DNA of 43,933 bases from MGBC114844 sp910585855 (GTDB lineage: Bacteria; Bacillota; Clostridia; Lachnospirales; Lachnospiraceae), in NCBI GenBank assembly GCA_965646165.1, contig CBFFYP010000031.1, positions 1 through 43,933 of the forward strand, written 5' to 3'. Below the pieces are notes generated by a model, which worked only from the letters and a program-made list of their open reading frames with translations, was not told where the DNA came from and ran no database searches. The translations under genes and the position numbers were made by a program. This document shows positions 1 through 8,484 of this stretch, piece after piece. How positions within the stretch are numbered: the first letter of the stretch is position 1; the number at the start of each line of letters is the position of its first letter.

Positions 1-91
1 GAAGTCCAAGAACTTCTAACTTTTTTCCAAAGTCACTGCAGTCTGCCCACCGTTTTCGAATCTGGCTGTTTCTTGACCCCGAAACAAAAAA
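1..91 (-). repeat. Dispersed hairpin repeat, copy H (truncated by window edge)
   Basis: Head end of the long dispersed repeat, reverse orientation. It carries the conserved GGCTGTTTCTTGAC block at about 64-77, preceded by one arm (about 10-63) that matches copy G at the other end of the window (43773-43933) as its reverse complement. The rest of the element lies outside the window. Short reading frames within such copies are not considered genes. Confidence 0.75.
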
Positions 92-261
92 GAATCACAT
101 TTTACAGTTAATTTTTTACCAAGTAACAATAATTTTTCACTGCAATATGGCACAAAAGTTTCTTAAATACAGTGAAAAAATGCATGTAAGAAGATACTAA
201 ACAAACTCTAAAAATCTATTTCTACTCTGTAATAAAACATAATTTCTACCGCTATTCCACT
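92..261. other. Spacer between repeat copies H and A, with a small palindromic insertion
   Basis: No gene is seen. The right part (about 213-261) is homologous to the reverse complement of the spacer at 43706-43772. The left spacer is about 100 bp longer. The extra stretch contains a perfect 10-bp inverted repeat, TTTTTCACTG at 133-142 and CAGTGAAAAA at 170-179, so it looks like a small palindromic insertion. Confidence 0.5.
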
Positions 262-595
262 AACAGCAAGAGGCGGTTTGCTCCTGTCCTTTGCCAGTGA
301 CTTCGGAGAACGGTTAGAAAGTCTTGGGCTTCTGTGGTAACACCTAGAATTTTTTGCATATCCTGCTTTCATGCAGGGTATGCAAAAAAAGGGGCGTGTT
401 TAGCCCGGAGGACAAAGAAGAGGATGTTTTATGGCTGGGAAAATCTTTCCTTACACCCATTTCGTTTCGGTTATCATGAGGGCGAATTGCGCCCTGGTTC
501 GTCCGGTTGGATGAACCGAAACCAGAAGCCCTAGACTTTCTTACCGTTTGGAGCGGAGCAGGCAAAGGACAGGAGCAAACCGTTTCTTGCGTCCT
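262..595 (+). repeat. Dispersed hairpin repeat, copy A (full length)
   Basis: Complete copy in forward orientation: head (ACAGC) at 263-267 and tail (GCGTCC) at 589-594. The outer arms, about 268-295 and 561-588, are nearly perfectly complementary over 28 bp. A second paired segment follows (about 313-337 with 526-548). The centre holds a hairpin at about 349-391 with a TTTTTTGCATA / TATGCAAAAAAA stem, a GGGC..GCCC stem, and the palindrome GGGCGAATTGCGCCC at 480-494. It lies directly 3' of the aspartoacylase operon. Two overlapping short frames (334-534 and 344-565) recur with the repeat and are probably not coding. Confidence 0.8.
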
Positions 596-616
596 GTGAA
601 AGCAAAAGCACCCTCA

Positions 617-1546
617 CTAATTTACCAATTTTACCACCGCCGTATCTGCATAAACCAAAGGATCAGAATATAAAAAAAATACCTTTCCATCCACAGGTGC
701 AGTCAACACCTCTAATACCTCTCCTTCATAAGGATGTAAAATCCTTGCCAATACCTGTCCCTTTTGTACTTCTTCCCCTACTTCTACTCTCTGCTCACAA
801 ATCCCCGCTGCCTGACACCGCACAGAAATAAGATTAGAATCATCTAAGATCCGAGAACAATCCATACGTTTTCCCGCTGGTTTATACAAACTAATCTTTT
901 CTTCCCACATCAAACGAAAAATCCCTTCCACCGCTTCCTGCGCACTGCCTTTATCAATTCGTTCTGTAGTTGTTGTATAGATACTGAATCCCTTTACTCC
1001 CCAAATCTGCCAGTTATAATTTAAAGTGGTTGTATCAAACGGTCTTGGTTTTCTAAGAATAATATAGGGAAAACCAAATTTCTTGGCTGTTTCTATCTCC
1101 TCAAACCCTGTCTTCATAATCCGTATATGAGGCAAAAAATCTCCCTTCATATAAAAGGAAGCAAACTGTACGCCATATTGATAATCTTTTATTTTTTCAA
1201 ACACCCCATCTGCTATCCGCTGTGTAGTTTCCCCTTTATCATATCCGGGAAACATCCGATTGATATCGGAATGATCCGTAGGCCAAAAACGATTTCCGAT
1301 ATTCATAGAATAAAAATTCAGGCAAGGAATTACCAAAATCTTTTTCCCTGCCGCTAATTGTTCTTTTTGTTCCATTTCTTTTAGCTGCCGAATCAATCTG
1401 CTGCATATATAAAGCTGCTGCACCTCATTTCCACGCATACTTCCAACAATACAAAGTGCTTCTTCTCCTTCTCCAAATTCATACCCTACAATCTGCATCG
1501 GTTCTCGATACAAAGAATCGACCTGATAAATAATTCTATTTTTCAT
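617..1546 (-). CDS. M14-like succinylglutamate desuccinylase/aspartoacylase paralogue, probably inactive
   Basis: 309 residues from ATG 1546, which overlaps the end of the upstream gene by 11 nt; the longer frame to 1618 has no supporting SD. The fold is that of the AstE/aspartoacylase branch of M14 zinc carboxypeptidases, as in the gene before it: an INRMFPG segment (about residues 95-101) matches MNRIFPG of the paralogue, and the C-terminal half has the same beta-rich, lipoyl-like layout ending in a valine-rich strand. The catalytic signature is lost. HGDE is replaced by RGNE (R38, E41), and the DLHAS motif carrying the third zinc ligand reads QFAS (A129). I infer a non-catalytic partner or substrate-binding subunit. 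It is the last gene of the ATP-grasp operon. Confidence 0.75.
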   Translation of the reverse strand: MKNRIIYQVDSLYREPMQIVGYEFGEGEEALCIVGSMRGNEVQQLYICSRLIRQLKEMEQKEQLAAGKKILVIPCLNFYSMNIGNRFWPTDHSDINRMFPGYDKGETTQRIADGVFEKIKDYQYGVQFASFYMKGDFLPHIRIMKTGFEEIETAKKFGFPYIILRKPRPFDTTTLNYNWQIWGVKGFSIYTTTTERIDKGSAQEAVEGIFRLMWEEKISLYKPAGKRMDCSRILDDSNLISVRCQAAGICEQRVEVGEEVQKGQVLARILHPYEGEVLEVLTAPVDGKVFFLYSDPLVYADTAVVKLVN

Positions 1547-2534
1547 CTTTTCTCTCACTTCCCAATCTCTGTTTTCCCTTTTCGTTTCTCTTTTCATCCT
1601 GCACAAGCAGACGTCCAAGCAAAGAACCTTCCTCTACTACTGGATACTCACGTATCGTAAATAAAATTCCCCGATGAAATGTCCGCACTTCAGAAAGTAC
1701 TTCTCCCGAAAGAGGATTTACAATCCTCCCTACCAGTTCTCCCTTTTCTAATTTTGCCCCATGTTTTGCTTCTGGAAGAAATATCCCTGCCTGAGAAGCA
1801 TTAAAATAATACACACCATCCTCTTGATCGGAAAGAATCGGGCAGCGTCCTTTCTTTTCTTCTCCCTGCCAAATTCCTAATTTCTGCATCACATAAAACA
1901 GTCCATCTGTTATCTGCTCTCCATATTCCTCTGTAATACGCATCCCCACACCAGCTTCTACTACAAGAGTTGGTATACCTCTATCATTTAAACTATAAGC
2001 TAATGTCGATTCCAATACCGTATTTGCACCATGTATCCAGATAAAATCCACATTCATCTGCTTGGCAAACGGCAGCAGCTTTTCTCTGTGTAATTGATTA
2101 ATCCGAATCTGCGGAACTTCCATCAGATAAATATTGCTTGCATGAAGATCTACACATAAATCCGATCCCGAAATATCTGTAAGAATCTGATTTGCTATAT
2201 ACTCTGTCATAGCCCCTTTTTTATCCCCCGGAAAAATCCGATTCATATCCAATTCAAACCCTGGTATCCCCCGTGTAACAGAATCAATACCAAGCGGATT
2301 CATCGCCGGATAAATATCCACAATTCCATTCAATAACTCTGGCTTTTCTTTTATCCGCCGAATCACTTCATAGCAGATATACTGTCCCTCCAACTCATCT
2401 CCATGTATTCCTGTTACAATACTAATCCGCTTTCTATCCTCTTTCTTGCCAATTTTCAACGGCATAAGTCTGTTCTTTTTTATTTTCAATGTTTCGTCCA
2501 CAGGAAGTTCTACCTGACATACTGTTTCTATCAT
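1536..2534 (-). CDS. Succinylglutamate desuccinylase/aspartoacylase family zinc hydrolase (M14)
   Basis: 332 residues. I start it at ATG 2534, 4 nt after the upstream stop and about 11 nt after an AGAGG SD; the GTG at 2546 would lie on the SD. The M14 aspartoacylase signature is intact: GIHGDELEG (H44, E47 as zinc ligands), MNRIFPG, and CVDLHAS (H131 as third ligand). The family removes acyl groups from amino acids or peptides. The substrate cannot be read from sequence. Fourth gene of the operon 5306-617, with a degenerate paralogue immediately downstream, which suggests the two work as a pair. Confidence 0.85.
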   Translation of the reverse strand: MIETVCQVELPVDETLKIKKNRLMPLKIGKKEDRKRISIVTGIHGDELEGQYICYEVIRRIKEKPELLNGIVDIYPAMNPLGIDSVTRGIPGFELDMNRIFPGDKKGAMTEYIANQILTDISGSDLCVDLHASNIYLMEVPQIRINQLHREKLLPFAKQMNVDFIWIHGANTVLESTLAYSLNDRGIPTLVVEAGVGMRITEEYGEQITDGLFYVMQKLGIWQGEEKKGRCPILSDQEDGVYYFNASQAGIFLPEAKHGAKLEKGELVGRIVNPLSGEVLSEVRTFHRGILFTIREYPVVEEGSLLGRLLVQDEKRNEKGKQRLGSERKDEK

Positions 2535-2538
2535 CGAA

Positions 2539-3333
2539 TCAAGCACCTCTTTCTATCTGTTTTACCTCTACTTTTACTGTTTGGGTCTGTATTCCTCCCC
2601 CAAGAAATACTCCACGATTTACAATACAATCCTGATAATCCCGCCCATGAGAAATCTTAATATAATTCTCATCCACCAGACGCCGATTTGTTGGATCAAT
2701 TCCATGCCAAACTCCGTCTGTACAGACCTCTACCCAAGCATGAGAATATCCCTCTCCCAACATCATTCCCACTACATACCGGGCAGCAATTCCTTCTAAT
2801 CGGCAGAGTGCAATCATAATATGCGCATAGTCCTGACAGACTCCCTGCTTCTGTATCAATGCTTCTTCTGCCGTAGTAGAAATTGTTGTGACTCCCTGCC
2901 GATACTGTATATCCCGATATAACTGATCCATCAAATCTTTTGCAAAAGCATAGCCTGTTTTTCCTGATTCCTTTTTTACCTTTGCAAAGTAGGTTCTTAG
3001 TTTCTCCCCTGTTTTGGTATAACGGGAGGGATAGCGGTAGCGGTTGATCTCATCTTCCCTCCATAAAAAAACATCTTTCCTATCCACAGCAGCCCTGCCA
3101 AAAACCTCGACAGAAAAACAAGTATGCTCTTGGCTGATTTCACCATACAAGTATCTGTTTCCGAATGTATCCTCTCCTTTTGATAAATTACATTCTGGTT
3201 CTAATTTTACTTCACACTCCATAATTTGCTGCCGAGCATCCGTTTTTGGAAACATCCGAAGAGTAAACTGATGCTTGGCTGCCGGTTCTGAAAAATCCAA
3301 TCTCATCCTATAAGAAAATTGAAGCTCCTGCAA
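2539..3333 (-). CDS. Transglutaminase-like cysteine protease
   Basis: 264 residues. The start is TTG 3333, 8 nt after GGAGG and overlapping nothing; the previous gene stops at 3337. The N-terminal 100 or so residues form the beta-rich region typical of the bacterial transglutaminase N-terminal domain. The catalytic core follows with a Cys-His-Asp triad: GVCQDYAH (C166), YSHAWVEV (H198) and GIDPTN (D213). Such proteins usually act as peptidases or amidases. Genes of this family repeatedly neighbour alpha-E and circularly permuted ATP-grasp genes, as here, where it is third in the operon. No signal peptide, so it is probably cytoplasmic. Confidence 0.88.
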   Translation of the reverse strand: MQELQFSYRMRLDFSEPAAKHQFTLRMFPKTDARQQIMECEVKLEPECNLSKGEDTFGNRYLYGEISQEHTCFSVEVFGRAAVDRKDVFLWREDEINRYRYPSRYTKTGEKLRTYFAKVKKESGKTGYAFAKDLMDQLYRDIQYRQGVTTISTTAEEALIQKQGVCQDYAHIMIALCRLEGIAARYVVGMMLGEGYSHAWVEVCTDGVWHGIDPTNRRLVDENYIKISHGRDYQDCIVNRGVFLGGGIQTQTVKVEVKQIERGA

Positions 3334-3336
3334 CTG

Positions 3337-4005
3337 TCATCCCTCCAAAAGCCGCTCTGTTTCATATACAATTCTGCCATAATCCATACTTTCTGTATTC
3401 ACCAATTCTTCTAATAAAGCAAAACATTTTTTATTATAACAAATAGCACTTCTTTCCAATCTTGGACGCAGCCGACATAACTCCCGTTCTATCCTTTCAC
3501 GCCCTAATTTTAATCTGGCGTATAAATCCAGACGCTCTAACCTCTTTCCTGCTTTTATAATATTTCTGACCATTTCACTATCAATCCAATCATCTGCAAT
3601 TCCCCAAAATGCCAGCAAATTATCCAATACACGCTGCAGCTCTATCAAAGGAGAATTCGATCTGCTTGCCTGTTCCATCTCATAAACTGCAAGCTGAATA
3701 TAAGAAAGTGTATCGCTGCCGATTTCCTCTCTCAACAGTATGGCATTGTCATATGCCCGTAACAGATTGCTGTAGATAGAATTAGTATTTGTCTTATCAA
3801 ACCCATATCTCTTTATAAAGTCTGCCTTATCCTGATAAATATTCGGAATTTCCAACATACTGCAAAAATCCTGATACGTCGTTCCAATCCCGTCAATTAA
3901 TTGATCATAACTTTTTGAAAATAACCGAATGGTTGTATATACCCGTTCCGTATATCTGCCCAGCCAATATAACTGATCCGTTTGTTTTAGTGAGATAATA
4001 CCCAT
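3337..4005 (-). CDS. Alpha-E domain protein (DUF403)
   Basis: 222 residues, all helical in appearance, with no membrane segment. The N-terminus (ISLKQTDQLYWLGRYTERV) is the hallmark start of the alpha-E family. The family's biochemical role is unknown. Its genes nearly always sit beside circularly permuted ATP-grasp genes and are thought to act with them. The start ATG 4005 lies inside the end of the ATP-grasp gene (19-nt overlap) behind an AAGGAGG site, so the two are probably translationally coupled. At 222 residues it is shorter than many members (about 300), but both ends look intact. Confidence 0.88.
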   Translation of the reverse strand: MGIISLKQTDQLYWLGRYTERVYTTIRLFSKSYDQLIDGIGTTYQDFCSMLEIPNIYQDKADFIKRYGFDKTNTNSIYSNLLRAYDNAILLREEIGSDTLSYIQLAVYEMEQASRSNSPLIELQRVLDNLLAFWGIADDWIDSEMVRNIIKAGKRLERLDLYARLKLGRERIERELCRLRPRLERSAICYNKKCFALLEELVNTESMDYGRIVYETERLLEG

Positions 4006-5306
4006 GTATCCTTAAAACCTCCTCCTTGTGATGAATTTACAATAAAAGAATCTGGATTTCTAGAAAACCGTGTTAAACCACTTTTCCATACAAAAGGTTC
4101 TTCTGCCATCAATACAAAAGCCCGCAAATCCGCTTTTCTTGCCACAACCTCCATTCCTTCCTGAATATCTAAATCCTGAAAATCAATTACTTCCTGTGCG
4201 ATAAAACGTCTGGGCTCATTTTTCAAAAGCCCGATAAAATCTTCTTTTTGCTGTTTTGTCATCTTATCCCCAAACACCACACCATATCCTCCTGCCTCTG
4301 CCACATCTTTTAATACCAAACGGTCAAAATTCTCCAGCACATATTTCATATCCTCTTTATAAAACGGCAGATAAGTTGGTGCATTATGAAGAATCGGCTC
4401 TTCTTTTAAATAATACTGTATCATCTTTGGCACAAAATAATAAATTCCTTTATCATCTGCAATTCCGTTTCCGGGTGCATTTAAAAGTGCCACGTTTCCT
4501 TTGCGATATACATCAAAAATATGAGGAATCCCAATTAAACTTTCTGGATTAAAATGCATTGGATCTAAATATTCATCCGATATTCTTCGATACAACGCCC
4601 CGATTCGCTCTTTCTTTCCTCGATAATCTACAAAATAAAGCTTTTCATCTTCTACAATTAACTCATGCCCATTTACCAAATGCGCCCCTGTCTGTTCTGC
4701 CAGATAAGAATGTTCAAAATAAGCCGCATTATATCTCCCCGGCGTCAAAATCGCAGTATGCCCTTCTACATTTACATAATCTAATACTTTCCTTAACAGA
4801 TTGGCATAATTTCGATTATCTTCAATCTGATTTTTCTGAAATGTCAGAGGACTGCTTCTTCGGCAAAGCTCCCTTGCAATCATCGGATAAGAAGCCCCGG
4901 AAGGAACACGCAGATTATCTTCCAATACATACCAGTTTCCATCCTTTCCCTTTACCAAATCAATTCCAGAGATATGTGTATAGATATCCTTAACCGGATC
5001 AATCTCTTCACACTCCGGCATATATCCGCTGGAAGCAAAAATAAAGTCTTTTGGAATCACCTGATCCTTTACAATTCTTTTTTTATGATAAATATCCTTT
5101 AAAAAAAGATTCAATGCCTTTACTCTCTGCTTCAGCCCTTTTTCTAAATAAGAAAACTCCTCCTTTTCAATTACTCTTGGAATCGCATCAAACGGAAAAA
5201 GTTGTTCCTGAAACGTATTATTTTTATAAATACCAAATTTTACCCCATATCGGGCAAGCAGTTTATTGATATTTTCTGCGTTATCTAATAAATCCATATC
5301 ATACAT
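3987..5306 (-). CDS. Circularly permuted ATP-grasp protein (DUF404/DUF407 type)
   Basis: 439 residues from ATG 5306, behind AAAGGAAAG. The open frame extends upstream to 5543 but only through repeat R2a, so that extension is not taken as coding. Family features include KDFIFASSGYMPE, a long HISGIDLVKGKDGNWYVLEDNLRVPSG-like stretch with the nucleotide-binding acidic and Asn residues, and the C-terminal RKADLRAFV and RFSRNPDSFIVNSSQGGG segments. ATP-grasp enzymes ligate a carboxylate to an amine using ATP; this permuted branch is predicted to form peptide or amide bonds. First gene of a five-gene operon with alpha-E, transglutaminase and two M14 hydrolase genes. Confidence 0.88.
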   Translation of the reverse strand: MYDMDLLDNAENINKLLARYGVKFGIYKNNTFQEQLFPFDAIPRVIEKEEFSYLEKGLKQRVKALNLFLKDIYHKKRIVKDQVIPKDFIFASSGYMPECEEIDPVKDIYTHISGIDLVKGKDGNWYVLEDNLRVPSGASYPMIARELCRRSSPLTFQKNQIEDNRNYANLLRKVLDYVNVEGHTAILTPGRYNAAYFEHSYLAEQTGAHLVNGHELIVEDEKLYFVDYRGKKERIGALYRRISDEYLDPMHFNPESLIGIPHIFDVYRKGNVALLNAPGNGIADDKGIYYFVPKMIQYYLKEEPILHNAPTYLPFYKEDMKYVLENFDRLVLKDVAEAGGYGVVFGDKMTKQQKEDFIGLLKNEPRRFIAQEVIDFQDLDIQEGMEVVARKADLRAFVLMAEEPFVWKSGLTRFSRNPDSFIVNSSQGGGFKDTWVLSH

Positions 5307-5389
5307 CCTAATCACTTTCCTTTCTTTTTGTATTTGTTTCTTTTTCTCTTTTGTATCAAATAAAATCCATACAAAACTTTTCTGGAGGG

Positions 5390-5560
5390 GAGGACGCCAA
5401 AATGGAAAGAAAGATCTGCTCCGAGCCCGCTTGCTCTTAGCATTTTCTATTTTCATAGCGGACACATAAGGTGCTAAAAGACAGCAATACAGCGCCCAAG
5501 TGCCGACGGGAAATGATGACCCTGTACAGACCTTTCTTTCCATTTTGGCTGTGTATTCCC
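5390..5560 (-). repeat. Short hairpin repeat R2a
   Basis: A ~170-bp element with tail GAGGACGCC (5390-5398) and head GGCTGTGTATTCCC (5547-5560). The 20-bp arms just inside (5399-5418 and 5527-5546) pair almost perfectly. The core contains CTCCGAGCCCGC and GGGAAATGATGACCC, both also found in R2b. The arm sequence differs from R2b at paired positions (see findings). It sits just upstream of the ATP-grasp operon and may contribute to its leader. Confidence 0.75.
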
Positions 5561-5942
5561 ACTATTACAGAAAACATCTATCTGCAGTAAATAAATTTAC
5601 AATCAAAATCCCGTCAATAGTATTTTTAGCTGCTTTGTAATATGTATTACATCCTGTAACTGCAATACTATTCTGTGGCTGGTAATTATAGCTGAAATCG
5701 AAATAGACCTTCCTTCCAATTTCAGCGTCCCCTCTTGATAGAAAAAGAAAAAGGCGTCCTGCACTTTGCAGAACACCTTCGTTCTTCTTTCCATTTATCT
5801 TACCTGCCTTTTTGCTATTTGTCAATCCATAAATTACCATATTTTATCTATTTTTTAATTTTTTTTGCTATTACAGCGAACATTTTACTATTTGTTATAA
5901 TATTTTCGTTCTGGAGTACACAGCCGAAAGCCAATATGAATA
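5561..5942. other. Intergenic region with relic repeat R2c
   Basis: No convincing gene. Minus-strand frames of 91 and 63 codons (5565-5840, 5603-5794) lack recognisable domains, and part of them runs through the R2c relic (5691-5735). A GGCTGTGTACTCC-like string on the minus strand at about 5913-5925 resembles an R2 head end without an element attached. Confidence 0.4.
5691..5735 (+). repeat. Relic of short hairpin repeat, R2c
   Basis: Forward-oriented tail end. On the minus strand it reads GGACGCTGAAAT, then GGAAGGAAGGTCTATTTCG, then ATTTCAGC. It therefore keeps the R2 tail and the GGTCTAYTYCGA core and re-forms an 8-bp stem (GCTGAAAT/ATTTCAGC). It faces R2a across about 130 bp. Confidence 0.5.
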
Positions 5943-6500
5943 TTACTTTATTATCCAATATCCATCATAAGCATATCCTGTCTTACCTATCAAAAAATAT
6001 TCCGACTTAGTAAATCCTGCCCTTTGAACTGCTTTCATTCTTTCTATTGCATAGTTCGGAACTTTTGTAAGTATTCCGTCACACTCCAACATTTCTGAAA
6101 TATGAGGGATTATAAGTACTATAATATCATACAATATCTCTTCCTTTTCATAATCACTTCTTACATCAATCCTTAAAATTCCCATATGATTAAAGTTATC
6201 TTCTGAAACTCTTAAGCATAACTCCACTGTCCCAATCACACTTGATACCGATTTATCAGCAATAGAAAGTCTGGCAAACCAGCCATTTTCATATGACAAT
6301 TTCCAAAACCTAAGTGCTTCTGTCATTCTTTCCTTTGTTGTATAGTAAAAATTATCTCCGTCACAATTATCGCTGTTAAAAAACGGCAAAGCATTTTTAT
6401 CGCTATAAACTTTTAATAAATCATCGCAATCTTCCATTTCAGTCAATCTTAATAAAAAATTACTGCTTTCTAATATAGTGTACTTTTCATAAATATTCAC
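5943..6500 (-). CDS. GNAT family N-acetyltransferase
   Basis: 185 residues. I favour GTG 6500, 8 nt after GGAGG; the ATG at 6506 lies only 2 nt from that SD. The protein opens with a substrate-type LLRLTEMEDCDDLLKVYSD segment, then IGTVELCLRV (strand 4), MGILRIDVRSDYE and a C-terminal VQRAGFTKSEYF, which corresponds to the usual GNAT ending A-x-GF. This is the RimJ/RimL-like branch that transfers acetyl from acetyl-CoA to an amine; the substrate is unknown. The acetyl-CoA loop (R/Q-x-x-G-x-G/A) is not clear, so activity is uncertain. It follows truA by about 50 nt on the same strand. Confidence 0.7.
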   Translation of the reverse strand: MNIYEKYTILESSNFLLRLTEMEDCDDLLKVYSDKNALPFFNSDNCDGDNFYYTTKERMTEALRFWKLSYENGWFARLSIADKSVSSVIGTVELCLRVSEDNFNHMGILRIDVRSDYEKEEILYDIIVLIIPHISEMLECDGILTKVPNYAIERMKAVQRAGFTKSEYFLIGKTGYAYDGYWIIK

Positions 6501-6548
6501 AACCATATCCTCCGTTCCTTTTGGCGAAATCCAAATCGAATTAATATT

Positions 6549-7616
6549 TTACATATTTCCATAATCCTCAATATAGCATACATAAGTGTATAAAACTCCA
6601 TCTGCTTCTAACTCACAAGGCAAAAATAAAAATTCCCCTATTTTAAAGTCTTTTTTTTCTCTTTGTTTATCCATTTCTGTTTTCTCCAAATTACACAGAT
6701 AAACCGTTCTTGCCCCGTTCCGCAAAGCCTGACGTGTATTTCTTTCCACCAACGGCAGATACTCCTCCGCTATACTATATTTCACCTGTAGATAAGCAAT
6801 TCTCTTTTCCAAAACTTCATGCTGCAGTATCCGATAACAAAACTCTTCATTCTTTACTTCCAAAATCTCAGGAAGTTCCTGTTCTATCTCTATCGAAACC
6901 AAAGTAAGTCCCTTCGCTGGTACTTTTGGACCTGCTGCCTGACGATTCCGCATTTCTAAAATTTCTTTTACATGAGAAGGAAGATATACACCAAGTCCGA
7001 CCTTTATTAATGTTCCTACAATAATTCGAACCATATTGTAGAGAAATCCATTTCCACTGATCCGAATGATAATCATATCCCCTATCTTCTCAACCTCTAA
7101 CTGATAGATTTGCCGATACGTATCTTCTGCCTGGGATCGTGCCGAACAAAAACTTAAAAAATTATGCTCCCCCACCAGATAAGCCGCTGCTGCCCGCATT
7201 GCCTCTAAATCCAAAGGAAGATAGACAAAATAAGAATAAAACCGTTCTAAAGGAATATCAAACTTTCGATTTAAAATTCGATACTCATATGTCTTTCGAC
7301 TGTTGCACCGTCTAGGATGAAACAAAAGAGAAACCTCTTTCGAAGCCTGAATCCGAATATCCTCTGGCAGACGCTGATTCAACGCAAAACAAATCTTTTC
7401 TGCCGGAATCTTTGTTTCTGTATCAAAGACAGCAAGATTTCCCAATGCGTGAACACCAGAATCTGTCCGACTCGCACCAATCACCTGTATATTCTCCTTT
7501 AACAACAATGACAGTTCTCGATTCAGTACCTCCTCTACTGTAATCCCGTTTGGCTGTATCTGCCAGCCGCAGTAATTTGTCCCATCATAAGCAATCACCA
7601 ACAAAACCCGCTTCAC
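6549..7616 (-). CDS. truA: tRNA pseudouridine synthase A with C-terminal extension
   Basis: 355 residues from GTG 7616, 9 nt after GGAAGG; the ATG at 7625 abuts the SD. It isomerises uridines 38-40 in the tRNA anticodon arm. The TruA core spans about residues 1-245, with AYDGTNYCGWQ, the catalytic Asp in GASRTDSGVHALG (D52), HNFLSFC, and the terminal AKGLTLVSIE block. Usual TruA ends there (about 245-270 residues). Here an unrelated segment of about 110 residues follows in the same frame, with no recognised domain, ending in a tyrosine-rich YTYVCYIEDYGN. It is downstream of ecfT, the usual Firmicute arrangement. Confidence 0.93.
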   Translation of the reverse strand: MKRVLLVIAYDGTNYCGWQIQPNGITVEEVLNRELSLLLKENIQVIGASRTDSGVHALGNLAVFDTETKIPAEKICFALNQRLPEDIRIQASKEVSLLFHPRRCNSRKTYEYRILNRKFDIPLERFYSYFVYLPLDLEAMRAAAAYLVGEHNFLSFCSARSQAEDTYRQIYQLEVEKIGDMIIIRISGNGFLYNMVRIIVGTLIKVGLGVYLPSHVKEILEMRNRQAAGPKVPAKGLTLVSIEIEQELPEILEVKNEEFCYRILQHEVLEKRIAYLQVKYSIAEEYLPLVERNTRQALRNGARTVYLCNLEKTEMDKQREKKDFKIGEFLFLPCELEADGVLYTYVCYIEDYGNM

Positions 7617-7671
7617 GTTCCACATCCTTCCCTAATTTCTGTAAATTATTTTTTCGGCGTCCTCCCTCACA

Positions 7672-8484
7672 TTAAAAAATCCTCTGAAAAACAAAACTAA
7701 CTCCAACCACTGCCAAAAGATAACCTGCATAAACTCCATAAGCAATAAAATCCCGCCGCTTATACCGAAGAGGCTTCATCTTTGTACGTCCCTCTCCGCC
7801 CCGATAGCACCGTGCCTCCATTGCCATTGCCAGATCATTTGCCCGCCGAAATGCCGATATAAACAAAGGCACTAAAATAGGAATCATACTCTTTGCCCGC
7901 TGAATCAAATTTCCGCTTTCAAAATCTGCTCCCCTTGCCTGCTGTGCCTTCATAATCTTATCTGTTTCCTCCAAAAGAATCGGAATAAACCGTAATGCGA
8001 TAGACATCATCATTGAAATTTCATGTACAGGAACTCGAATTTTTCGAAGAGGGGACAAGGCTTTCTCCATTCCATCCGTTAAATCATTCGGTGTCGTTGT
8101 AAGCGTCATAAGAGACGAACCCAAGATCAGATAAACCAGCCGAATTGCCATAAATACCGCCATCCGAATCCCTTCTCGTGTAATCTGTATCTTCCAGATT
8201 CGAAACACTACCGTTCCGTCCGTCAAAAATAAATTAAAAATAACACTAATCGCCAGCAGCATAAAAATCGCCTTCAGTCCCTTTAGCATAAATTTTAAAG
8301 GAACTTTCGACAGCCAAATCGCACCTCCCAAAAACAAAGTCGCCACAAGATACCCTGAAAAACCATCAAATAAAAACAGCGAAACTAAAAATACAATCGT
8401 CCCCATCAGCTTTACCCGAGGATCTAAACGATGTATCACCGAATCTGCCGGATAATACTGACCTATGGTAATATCACGAATCAT
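7672..8484 (-). CDS. ecfT: ECF transporter transmembrane component EcfT
   Basis: 270 residues. It is the membrane coupling subunit that joins a substrate-binding S component to the two EcfA ATPases for uptake of vitamins or metal ions. The sequence shows about five hydrophobic segments (roughly 27-60, 68-88, 106-130, 150-165, 245-265) and the two Ala-Arg coupling motifs ARGADFESG (about 184) and ARCYRGG (about 223) that dock into the ATPases. The start ATG 8484 overlaps the ecfA2 stop by 4 nt. No S-component gene is in the window, so it is probably a shared (group II) module. Confidence 0.93.
   Translation of the reverse strand: MIRDITIGQYYPADSVIHRLDPRVKLMGTIVFLVSLFLFDGFSGYLVATLFLGGAIWLSKVPLKFMLKGLKAIFMLLAISVIFNLFLTDGTVVFRIWKIQITREGIRMAVFMAIRLVYLILGSSLMTLTTTPNDLTDGMEKALSPLRKIRVPVHEISMMMSIALRFIPILLEETDKIMKAQQARGADFESGNLIQRAKSMIPILVPLFISAFRRANDLAMAMEARCYRGGEGRTKMKPLRYKRRDFIAYGVYAGYLLAVVGVSFVFQRIF

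Noticed and set aside
349..391. Central TTTTTTGCATA...TATGCAAAAAAA hairpin of the long repeats as an intrinsic terminator
   Set aside because: The T-run is 5' and the A-run 3' of the stem on both strands, the reverse of terminator polarity.
334..565. Opposed short reading frames in repeat copy A (and similar ones in B, C, E, F, G)
   Set aside because: They recur with the repeat in both strands, follow its hairpins, and have no SD or domain; the repeat structure explains them.
262..595. Long repeats as group II introns or integron attC sites
   Set aside because: No intron 5' GTGCG motif, domain V or reverse transcriptase, and no RYYYAAC/GTTRRRY core or integrase; only the folded-arm principle resembles attC.
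5306..5543. N-terminal extension of the ATP-grasp protein
   Set aside because: The extra 79 codons run through repeat R2a; family homology and an SD support ATG 5306.
5565..5840. Minus-strand frames of 91 and 63 codons
   Set aside because: No recognisable domain or good start, and part overlaps relic R2c.
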